Shown here: positions 1-6,257 of the stretch, piece by piece | How positions within the stretch are numbered: the stretch's first letter is position 1 | Layout of the letters: each line of letters begins with the position of its first letter | Made by a program: the position numbers and the translations under genes | NCBI GenBank assembly: GCA_026193555.1 | Contig: JAPHUU010000233.1 | Span: forward strand, 1-9,459 | Source: Rhodanobacter sp. | Lineage (GTDB): Bacteria > Pseudomonadota > Gammaproteobacteria > Xanthomonadales > Rhodanobacteraceae | DNA length: 9,459 nt | Direction: 5' to 3' | The notes under the pieces: model-generated | Told to the model about the DNA's origin: nothing | The model's input: only the letters and a program-made list of their open reading frames with translations | Databases searched by the model: none

Positions 1-47
1 TCGACAAACTGCCGATGGAGCGGGTCGCTCTGCACGTTCGGCAGTGA
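1..47 (+). CDS. Possible 3' end of an upstream gene (partial)
   Basis: Reading from base 3, the frame gives DKLPMERVALHVRQ followed by TGA at 45-47. The residue mix and G/C-rich third codon positions look like a real protein C-terminus, and no other frame here looks better. Only 14 residues are visible, so no family can be named. A gene running in from the left on the plus strand would be co-directional with the J-domain gene about 650 bases downstream. The call is tentative, because frames 1 and 2 are also open here, as often happens in GC-rich DNA. Confidence 0.35.
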   Translation, partial: DKLPMERVALHVRQ

Positions 48-539
48 CCGCCAGGACGCGGCGTGCCCGATATCGGCAAGCGCGCTGCTGCAACCTTCCG
101 GTTGGGGTGCACCTGCGGAGCATGGTTGCATGCGGTACCTGCCTTGGCTGCGCTGCCGTGGGTGCGGACGCACCGCACTCGCCGGGGATCAAATACCCCA
201 CGGTCGTTGTCTGTCAGGATGGATGAGTGGCTTGTCATGCCTTCCCCACCACGATCAACTGCCTGCGCCGCCGACGGCCCGTCAAGGTTTCAGTGTGCCC
301 CTGGCCCACACCTGTCGCAACAGCTTTCGAATGACTCCAGGGGCGTGCATCTTCGCACCTTCCCCTGAGACGCCGCGAGGCCGGCCTTTCAACGCCGGGG
401 TGCATGCATGCCAAGCGGGTTTGCGCGATGGCAGACACGCCAGTGAATCCAGCACCTGGGGTGGGTTGTGAAACGGCAGGATGCTGGTGGGAAGTTCCGG
501 GGACGGCTGGGGGTACTTTTCTTCACGGCAAGCAAACAC

Positions 540-570
540 GCCGCCCATGACGATAACCAATTAGGGCGGC
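540..570. repeat. 7-bp inverted repeat (possible hairpin)
   Basis: GCCGCCC (540-546) and its exact reverse complement GGGCGGC (564-570) flank a 17-base A/T-richer spacer. No run of T follows on either strand, so this is not a canonical terminator. It lies in the gene-free region upstream of the J-domain gene and could be a hairpin or protein-binding site, or chance in GC-rich DNA. Confidence 0.3.
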
Positions 571-607
571 ATACCAGAGGTGTCTGCCATCGCCGAATCT
601 GTCGTAC

Positions 608-642
608 GTCGCCAGCGAGAGATCCTGGCGACCGCTGGCGAC
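608..642. repeat. 10-bp inverted repeat with an extra direct copy of the half-site
   Basis: GTCGCCAGCG (608-617) is perfectly complementary to CGCTGGCGAC (633-642). The core CTGGCGAC also occurs directly at 625-632 and again at 635-642, exactly ten bases apart (about one helical turn). So three copies of one 8-mer, one of them inverted, lie within 35 bases, ending 52 bases before the J-domain start codon. This could be an operator or a leader hairpin. No known regulator site was recognised. Confidence 0.4.
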
Positions 643-694
643 AGCGGATCAGCTCGGCACGCACCCACTCCGCCGCGCCTCTGGGGAGAATGGC

Positions 695-1342
695 ATGGCT
701 CGCGAGACCGACTTTTTTGTTTTGTACAAAATCCTTGGTTTGAATGCCAACTGCAATCTTGACGATTTCAAACGCGCCTATCGCCGCCGCGTCGCGGTGC
801 TGCATCCTGACCGGCGCACAAACAGCCAGAACAGTGCCGTGTCCGCTGAGCGGCTGCAGCAGTTGATGGCCCTGTACACCACGGCGATGGAATTTCATCG
901 CGAGCACGGCCGGCTGCCGGGTGCCGCGAGAATGCGGCAGCCACATCTCGGAAACGCCATTCCGGCTTCGCAACGGATACCAATCGGCACCAGCCGACCG
1001 CAATCCCGGCAGTGGCTGTTCTTGCTCGCCGCGGCTGTTGCGGTATGGATGCTGCGACCGACGAGCCCGCCGGGTCCGACGACAGCGCCAACCACTCATG
1101 CCCAGGCAGACGGATATCCGGATCAATCGCAATCCCTGCCTGTGCCGCTACTCACGCGGGGCATGGATTCAACGTCCGTGCGCGCGCGCGAGGGCGCTCC
1201 CGACAGCATCAGTCCCGGTGAACGCTGGGAGTACGGTTCGTCATGGATTCGCTTTGACAATGGCAAGGTCACTGACTGGTACAGCTCGCCGCTGCACCCG
1301 CTCAATGCGACAACCGCGCACCGCTTGCGCACGCCTGACTGA
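695..1342 (+). CDS. Membrane-anchored J-domain (DnaJ-like) protein
   Basis: 215 residues. The N-terminus (about residues 5-72) is a J domain: FFVLYKILGL for helix I, KRAYRRRVAVLHPD for helix II with the diagnostic HPD at 37-39, then a helix III-like stretch. J domains stimulate the ATPase of a DnaK/Hsp70 partner. The Gly/Phe-rich and Cys zinc-finger parts of true DnaJ are absent, so this is a class C J protein. A single hydrophobic segment (about 107-121, WLFLLAAAVAVWMLR) follows an Arg-rich stretch, which suggests a cytoplasmic J domain and a periplasmic tail. The tail is Pro/Thr/Ser-rich and ends in a small conserved-looking module (about 175-206) with WEYGSSWIRF and GKVTDWYSSPLHPL. The start is supported by GGGGAG at 683-688, six bases upstream. 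The gene converges on the lyase gene. Its client is unknown; a role in envelope or polysaccharide assembly is inference from location only. Confidence 0.85.
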   Translation: MARETDFFVLYKILGLNANCNLDDFKRAYRRRVAVLHPDRRTNSQNSAVSAERLQQLMALYTTAMEFHREHGRLPGAARMRQPHLGNAIPASQRIPIGTSRPQSRQWLFLLAAAVAVWMLRPTSPPGPTTAPTTHAQADGYPDQSQSLPVPLLTRGMDSTSVRAREGAPDSISPGERWEYGSSWIRFDNGKVTDWYSSPLHPLNATTAHRLRTPD

Positions 1343-1479
1343 CCGCAACGGGAATTTCGATCGAGACCGCGCCGCCGTGGCCGGCGCCCGGGAAGCTTCG
1401 GGCCCGACACGGAGAGTGGCACGCGCTCGGCTTGATCAGCCTGCGACGGTTGCGATTGCGGACGATGCCGCACCGGACG
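1343..1479. other. Convergent intergenic region
   Basis: 137 bases between the stops of the J-domain gene (plus) and lyase gene (minus). A short imperfect stem around GAAGCTTC (1392-1399), flanked by C-rich and G-rich runs, could form a hairpin, but no T-run follows on either strand. No clear terminator for either gene was found. Confidence 0.3.
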
Positions 1480-4452
1480 TCAGGGATGATACGGCGCCGG
1501 GTACCCTGGTACAGGTAGTGAGCTTATCGGCAAGGTTGAAATGGGTGACGTGTTCACGGGTGGCGGATTCGGCTGCACCACGCCGGCGGCGGTCACGTTG
1601 AAACTGAGCACACCCTTGGCACTGCTCATGGCGGTACCACCGACACTCACGCTGATGTCCAGCACGTTTCCGCTGGTCGTCGCGGCGACGGTGTAGCCGG
1701 TGCTCGCCGCCAGGTCAGTGATGACATGGTCGGCAGCCGCGGCGGTAACGCGATAGCCGATGGCGCCGGCGAGCGGGACGCCTTCGGCGCCGGTGCTGCT
1801 GACCACCACGCTGTTCCCGTCACCAGCGAGCAGCTGCACCCCGATGATGCCGCCCTGATTGACTGTAACAGGAACAGTGGTGGCGACGTTCGCTGCTGCC
1901 GAAGACAGGTCGAATACGGTCAGCCAGGACTGGCTCACACTTGAACCGGACGGCCGAACCTGAACCTGCCATGCCTTCACCGGATTGCTGCCGGGGTACA
2001 ACGGAATCGTTGTCGTGCTGCTATTGGCCGGCAAGACGGTGATCATGGCACCCATGTATTGACCGTTGTAGCTCACATCGAATCGATTCTGTCCGGTCGC
2101 GACGGCGACCTTGGCCGGGCTCGCCGGAAAATGCCAGGCGAGAAATTGATCGTAGCCAGCGCTGCCCTCGGTGGTGCGGTCGTACACGACAAAGCGGTTG
2201 GGGCGCAGGTAGACCACCTCCCGCGACCAGGCCGCAACCCCCGCACCGGCGGAAAATGGGCGATACATGTCTTCCAGGTGGGTCGCCAGAAGATACAGAT
2301 AATTGGTGCCTTCCTCGTATGCCGAAACCTGCGTGCGCACGTTGTTGTCTTCGGTCGTATAGGCTGCCTGCCCATAGCGGTCCACGACCGTGCTGCCACT
2401 CATGTTGCGCACATAGAAAACGTTGTACAGCTGACGGTTGGCCATGTAGACGGAACCATCGAAGCCGCCGTAGTTGTCGTTGTACACGTTGGCCTCGTCG
2501 GCGGTGCCATTGGGTTCGTGAACGACCCAGCCCCCCGTATTGATCAGGAGAGGCGATCCTCCGCGCACCAGAGCCAGGCTTCCCTGATCGAAATATTCCT
2601 CGCCCTGAGCGGGATTGTTGACGTAGGGACCGGCCCGGAACGACATCCAGGTGGCTCCGGTGCCCCAGTCGGAGCGGGCCGCCACCGCATTCATGCCGGC
2701 AGCGAAATAGGACAAGGGCAACGTGGTCAGCGCAGCCGTCGGCGCATTCGGATCCGTGTCGAGGAACAGCAACCAGCTGTCGGTTGGATTGAAATCGTTG
2801 GTGGCTGCGCTGACCACGTTGAGATACTGATGGAAGACACCCACCTGCGATGAGTTCCAGTAGCCCAGGTCGCCGATGATCTGCTGAAACATGCCGACCG
2901 GCGTCGTCCCCGGCGGAGAGACGGCGTCGCCTGTCGAATGATTGGTATCCCGATCATCAAAATAGGCCCGGGACGGCCAGGTGAAATGCATGGCGTAGTC
3001 GGCGCTGGCCAATGGAAAGCTGTAAGGCGCCGTGGCATGGATCAGATCCTGGCCGGTGGCGGTCTTCACTTCGCGCGCAGGCAAGCTCATGTTGAGTATG
3101 CCCAGCGGCGCATAGTTTCCGTAGCCTTCCGGCCAACCACCTCCCAGCAGATGTTGCTGATAATACGGCTGCACGCGCGCACCGTACTGGTTGTTCAACC
3201 AATCGGCCCACTGGGCCGGCGCACTCGGGTTTTCATCGTAGGTTGCGAGCGCGATGACCGCCTTGGCGTGGAAGTAACCGGCGAAATAGTTGCTTTGTGG
3301 ATGCAGGTACTCGAAATCCGCACATCCATTGGGCTGCTCCCATGCGGTGATCCAGGCATTTGCCGTGGTGTAGACCTGCGTGCGCTGGGCCGGTGTCAAC
3401 AGCTCATACACCCAGTCATAGCCCAACCCGAAGCCTACGCCGTAGAAGCGGATGCCATACCCGCTGTCCGTACACGGATCCCATCCCTGATTGCCGGTGC
3501 CGGTACTGAACGGCGCGGACATTTTCATCAGGATATCGACCGCCTTGGCCCCGTAAGGCGCCGCCGCGGTGGGGCTGCTCGATTTCAACACCTGATAGCA
3601 CATGCCCTCGGCCAGCAAGGCCGGGAGGTAATTCTCGCCCTGGTACCCGGAACCTGCATTCGGCAGATTGGGGTAGGCATTGCCGGTCGGGTATTCCACG
3701 GTGCCGCCGATATAGGAATCACAGGTTGCCTTGAGCGATTGCCATTGCGCCGTGTTCGCCGCAGCACGCTGCGCCAGGGTGGTCAGCGTGGCGGGGTCGA
3801 GGATCAGGCGCGGATGCGCTGCCAGCGGGACGACGGCCTGCGGACTGGCAGCCAGGGCCGCGGGCTGCGCGGCAAACACCGCGGGCGTGGGACCCATCGA
3901 AGTGTTGGGTGCTGCCTGTGTCGACTGGCTGCCGGAAGCCTGCACGTTCAAGATGTTGGCCGGTGCGGCCGGCTGGAGAGACGTTACCGCCGGGAGGGTC
4001 GCCGATGGGGGCCGCGTATGGCTTCCGACCGTCGCCGTGGAACGAAGGGAGGAAACGGGTGAAGGGGTGGCAACCGCCGCGGAAACCGGCGCCAGCGATG
4101 CCTGGCGAATCGGTCCGGTCGTCGCTGGCACTGGTGCCAGCCGCGTGCCCGACATCGTTGCCGAAGCCATCGCCGAGGCGTCCGGGGAGGGTTCGAGTGC
4201 ATGTCCCGCTGGTGCGTCTTCAGGCACCCGCATGAACGATTGCCACTTGCTGTCATGGGCCAGCAGCGACACCGCCATCAGCAGTAATACCAGCAGCATT
4301 CCGGTTCGCAGCATGGAGCGTCGGGGCTTGCCCGATGAGCCAACATGGAGCGTGGCGCCATCCACTCCCGACAGCATCCGATTGCCCTTTGCACCCGGCT
4401 CCAGCGGGGCTGAGGCCGATGGATTCACTTGACTGCTGTCGGAACTGGACAT
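1480..4452 (-). CDS. Membrane-anchored heparinase II/III-like (polysaccharide lyase-like) protein
   Basis: 990 residues. Residues 1-46 are hydrophilic and end in basic residues (PRRS, then R49). About 50-65 form one hydrophobic span, so it is probably a type II signal anchor with the rest in the periplasm, or a long signal peptide. Residues about 75-212 are a low-complexity Ala/Ser/Pro/Thr linker. The folded part starts at HPRLILDPATL (213-223), a typical opening of the alpha-helical toroid of heparinase II/III and alginate lyase families, running to about 480 (NYFAGYFHAKA at 388-398, WPEGYGNY at 440-447). A beta-sandwich follows: ARSDWGTGATWMSFRAGPY at 592-610, then FDQGSLALVRGGSPLLINTGG at 621-641, the PF07940-type core. 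Residues about 770-960 look like beta-rich accessory regions, and the last 30 are Pro-rich. Family members cleave uronate-containing polysaccharides by beta-elimination; the substrate here is unknown. The gene follows the sugar transferase by 164 bases on the same strand. ATG 4452 has only a weak AGGTG upstream, so M26 or M47 remain possible starts. Confidence 0.78.
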   Translation of the reverse strand: MSSSDSSQVNPSASAPLEPGAKGNRMLSGVDGATLHVGSSGKPRRSMLRTGMLLVLLLMAVSLLAHDSKWQSFMRVPEDAPAGHALEPSPDASAMASATMSGTRLAPVPATTGPIRQASLAPVSAAVATPSPVSSLRSTATVGSHTRPPSATLPAVTSLQPAAPANILNVQASGSQSTQAAPNTSMGPTPAVFAAQPAALAASPQAVVPLAAHPRLILDPATLTTLAQRAAANTAQWQSLKATCDSYIGGTVEYPTGNAYPNLPNAGSGYQGENYLPALLAEGMCYQVLKSSSPTAAAPYGAKAVDILMKMSAPFSTGTGNQGWDPCTDSGYGIRFYGVGFGLGYDWVYELLTPAQRTQVYTTANAWITAWEQPNGCADFEYLHPQSNYFAGYFHAKAVIALATYDENPSAPAQWADWLNNQYGARVQPYYQQHLLGGGWPEGYGNYAPLGILNMSLPAREVKTATGQDLIHATAPYSFPLASADYAMHFTWPSRAYFDDRDTNHSTGDAVSPPGTTPVGMFQQIIGDLGYWNSSQVGVFHQYLNVVSAATNDFNPTDSWLLFLDTDPNAPTAALTTLPLSYFAAGMNAVAARSDWGTGATWMSFRAGPYVNNPAQGEEYFDQGSLALVRGGSPLLINTGGWVVHEPNGTADEANVYNDNYGGFDGSVYMANRQLYNVFYVRNMSGSTVVDRYGQAAYTTEDNNVRTQVSAYEEGTNYLYLLATHLEDMYRPFSAGAGVAAWSREVVYLRPNRFVVYDRTTEGSAGYDQFLAWHFPASPAKVAVATGQNRFDVSYNGQYMGAMITVLPANSSTTTIPLYPGSNPVKAWQVQVRPSGSSVSQSWLTVFDLSSAAANVATTVPVTVNQGGIIGVQLLAGDGNSVVVSSTGAEGVPLAGAIGYRVTAAAADHVITDLAASTGYTVAATTSGNVLDISVSVGGTAMSSAKGVLSFNVTAAGVVQPNPPPVNTSPISTLPISSLPVPGYPAPYHP

Positions 4453-4576
4453 GGGAACAGCACCTATTCAGACGGGACTGGATGGTCGACCTTCGGCTTT
4501 CCTTGAACTGGGTCGATGACCTTGGTGGGCGCAGCCTGGCACTTGGTGGCGTGATGCGCCGGTATCCAATACACAC

Positions 4577-4594
4577 CTGCGGACTCCACCGCAG
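4577..4594 (-). other. Hairpin between the sugar transferase and lyase genes
   Basis: CTGCGG (4577-4582) and CCGCAG (4589-4594) form a perfect 6-bp stem with a 6-base loop, starting 22 bases after the sugar-transferase stop codon on the minus strand. No U-run follows, so it is not a standard intrinsic terminator. It could partly end or process the transcript, lowering lyase expression relative to the transferase. The remaining 4453-4616 spacer shows no clear promoter. Confidence 0.35.
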
Positions 4595-4616
4595 AGGCAG
4601 AACAAGCCACTCTCGA

Positions 4617-6017
4617 TCAACGTGCGCCGCGGACAAACAGCACCACCTCCACCGTCTGGATCAAGATCAGCAGGTCAAACAGAAGGTTGTGGTTTTTCAC
4701 GTAATAAAGGTCGTATTTGAGCTTCTCGACGGCATCCGCCTCCGATGCACCGTAGGGGTAACGGAGTTGAGCCCAACCGGCGAGACCTGGCTTGAGGGTA
4801 TGGCGCAGGCCGTAATAGTCGATTTTCTGCACCAGATCCGCGACGAATACCGGTCGCTCCGGTCGTGGGCCGATCAGGCTCATCTCACCCTTCAGCACGT
4901 TCCACAGTTGCGGAAGCTCATCCAGCCGCACCTTGCGGATGAAGCGCCCGACCGCCGTCACTCGATCATCGTTCTTGCTTGCCCACCGCGCCACGCCATC
5001 CATTTCGGCATCGGTACTCATGCTGCGGAACTTGAACAGCTGGAATACCCGACCTTGCTCGCCGACACGTTCCTGACGGTAGAGGATCGGTTGACCGACA
5101 CCGGATTCGAGGCGGATCGCTACAAGCACAAACAGCATCAGGGGTAGTGTGAGCAACAACACCAGGCTGGCAACTCCCAGGTCGAAGCAACGTTTGGTGA
5201 ACCGCCTGAAGGGCGTGACGTCGAACCCCTTGGAGAAGACCAGCCAGGAGGCGTCGGTTAGCGGAAGTTGCACGCGACCCGACTCGCGCTCGAAGAACGT
5301 GGTCAGGTCCGTCACGGCAATGCCGATTTGCCGACACTTGAGCAGCTCCTGCATGGGCAATGTGCCTCGCCGGTCGTCAACACCCACCACGATTTCGTCG
5401 ATTTGTTCGCGTTGGGCCCAGACATGCAGTGGCGCTCCCGGCGCCAACAAAGGCTCGGGCGGCAACTTCACCCTTTCGCCCGGTACAGGTACGAAACCCA
5501 CCACGCGAAAGCCGTTCCGATCGGAGCGCCTGCGCATGCCATTGTGGATTTGTGCCGCGCGCTGACCTGCACCGAGAATGACGATTCGGCGCTGCAGAAG
5601 CTCCGCGTTGCGCAGTCGAAAATACAGGGTTCGGAACAAGGCGACCGCAACGAAACCAAGCAGCATGGCGATACCCATGACTCCTCGGCCGACATAGGCT
5701 TGCGGCACCATGTAATACAGCACGAACAGACCAAGACCGCCCAGAAGGAAACCAACCATCTGACGTGCCAGCAGGCCAAACCAACTGGTGCGTGTGTGCA
5801 ATTGGTACTGGCCAAGCGCCATCAATCCAAGTTGGATGACAAGCCCGAACGCAAGCGAACGCTCCAGCAGGTGGTGAGAAAACATCGCCAGTTCGTCAGG
5901 CTGGCCAAAGTAGCGCAAGAACATCGCCAGATTCAGCGACATGCTCAACAATAGGATTTCGCCAATGCCGAGCATCAAGAACCAGCGAATGGCTTGCCGT
6001 CGAAAAATACTAAGCAT
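4617..6017 (-). CDS. Exopolysaccharide polyprenyl-phosphate sugar-1-phosphate transferase, EpsB_2/XrtA-associated type
   Basis: 466 residues, the usual length for this family. It transfers a sugar-1-phosphate from a nucleotide sugar to undecaprenyl phosphate at the inner membrane, the first step of repeat-unit assembly. The N-terminus has about four membrane helices (roughly 12-35, 50-70, 84-103, 110-130). A Rossmann-like domain follows (RRIVILGAGQRAAQI, 143-157). The C-terminal catalytic domain (PF02397) begins near 272 with one more hydrophobic segment (about 280-302) and shows FKFRSMSTDAEMD (328-340), RLDELPQLWNVLKGEMSLIG (364-383) with PRPERP directly after, and KPGLAGWAQLRYPYG (409-423). 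The linker SWLVFSKGFDV (257-267) and overall layout match the subfamily named for XrtA/PEP-CTERM systems (TIGR03013). The frame is open further upstream, but ATG 6017 is chosen because AAGGAG lies seven bases before it and the protein then starts MLSIFRR, as relatives do. The sugar carried cannot be told from sequence. Confidence 0.94.
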   Translation of the reverse strand: MLSIFRRQAIRWFLMLGIGEILLLSMSLNLAMFLRYFGQPDELAMFSHHLLERSLAFGLVIQLGLMALGQYQLHTRTSWFGLLARQMVGFLLGGLGLFVLYYMVPQAYVGRGVMGIAMLLGFVAVALFRTLYFRLRNAELLQRRIVILGAGQRAAQIHNGMRRRSDRNGFRVVGFVPVPGERVKLPPEPLLAPGAPLHVWAQREQIDEIVVGVDDRRGTLPMQELLKCRQIGIAVTDLTTFFERESGRVQLPLTDASWLVFSKGFDVTPFRRFTKRCFDLGVASLVLLLTLPLMLFVLVAIRLESGVGQPILYRQERVGEQGRVFQLFKFRSMSTDAEMDGVARWASKNDDRVTAVGRFIRKVRLDELPQLWNVLKGEMSLIGPRPERPVFVADLVQKIDYYGLRHTLKPGLAGWAQLRYPYGASEADAVEKLKYDLYYVKNHNLLFDLLILIQTVEVVLFVRGAR

Positions 6018-6024
6018 GTTCGAT

Positions 6025-6030
6025 CTCCTT
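6025..6030 (-). promoter_or_regulatory. Ribosome-binding site of the sugar transferase
   Basis: AAGGAG on the minus strand, seven bases before ATG 6017. It decides the start over an in-frame extension of 68 codons to 6221. That extension is Ser/Arg-rich, unlike the family, and would have to cover the candidate promoter at 6115-6129. Confidence 0.8.
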
Positions 6031-6114
6031 GCCCCTGGAACCCGTCCACACTTCCGGCTGACGAACGCGGACGAAACCGCTCTCCGATGTGCACCGGCTA
6101 CGTACGTGGCCAGC

Positions 6115-6129
6115 GCATTTCCCATGCCA
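6115..6129 (-). promoter_or_regulatory. Candidate sigma-54 (-24/-12) promoter for the sugar transferase
   Basis: On the minus strand the sequence is TGGCATGGGAAATGC. Compared with the RpoN consensus TGGCACG-N4-TTGC it keeps the GG and GC dinucleotides at the required spacing and differs at two positions (C to T, T to A). Transcription would begin about 85 bases before ATG 6017. Known of the family: PEP-CTERM/EPS loci often use RpoN with the enhancer-binding regulator PrsR. The match is by eye and one such match could be chance; no enhancer site was identified. Confidence 0.45.
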
Positions 6130-6225
6130 GAAGACGACCACCGCCCGGATTCTTCGGAACGTCCGATCGATGCCTGGCTGGGCATTGGATATGACACCCT
6201 CGGGGGTGAAGATCGAGTCATTGCC

Positions 6226-6240
6226 CGCGGCGCTGCCGCG
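6226..6240 (-). other. Short GC hairpin downstream of the PPTase gene
   Basis: CGCGGC (6226-6231) and GCCGCG (6235-6240) form a 6-bp stem with a 3-base loop, 17 bases after the PPTase stop codon on the minus strand. A weaker stem (CACCC 6195-6199, GGGTG 6204-6208) follows. Neither has a U-run, so termination here is uncertain, although a transcript end between PPTase and sugar transferase would fit the separate candidate promoter at 6115-6129. Confidence 0.3.
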
Positions 6241-6257
6241 CCAACGGCCGACTCGCG

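Larger units (their letters stand above)
48..694. other. About 650-bp stretch without a convincing gene
   Basis: Several overlapping frames stay open on both strands (for example plus-strand 130-471 and minus-strand 282-560). Their translations are rich in Arg, Cys, Pro and Trp, lack recognisable motifs, and lack good ribosome-binding sites, so I treat them as GC-driven open frames. The stretch holds two inverted repeats (540-570 and 608-642), described separately, and the ribosome-binding site of the J-domain gene at 683-688. I see no tRNA, riboswitch, CRISPR or insertion sequence. It may be a long leader or regulatory region for the J-domain gene, or a decayed gene. Confidence 0.5.

Noticed and set aside
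130..471. Plus-strand frame open from base 1 to 471
   Set aside because: Translation is rich in Cys, Arg and His, with no family resemblance and no good ribosome-binding site; long open frames are expected in GC-rich sequence.
282..560. 92-codon minus-strand frame upstream of the J-domain gene
   Set aside because: No recognisable domain and no clear ribosome-binding site. It could be real but nothing supports it beyond being open.
389..1132. 247-codon open frame on the minus strand
   Set aside because: It lies antisense to the J-domain gene, its translation is Arg/Pro/Trp-rich without motifs, and the plus-strand J domain is clearly real.
1380..1410. Terminator between the convergent J-domain and lyase genes
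   Set aside because: The stem is short and imperfect and no T-run follows on either strand, so it is mentioned only as a weak hairpin.
2938..4062. 374-codon plus-strand frame within the lyase gene
   Set aside because: It is antisense to a well-supported 990-residue protein, with repetitive Gly/Arg/Val composition typical of a shadow frame.
6018..6221. 68-codon N-terminal extension of the sugar transferase
   Set aside because: The extension does not resemble the family, while ATG 6017 has AAGGAG at ideal spacing and gives the standard length.
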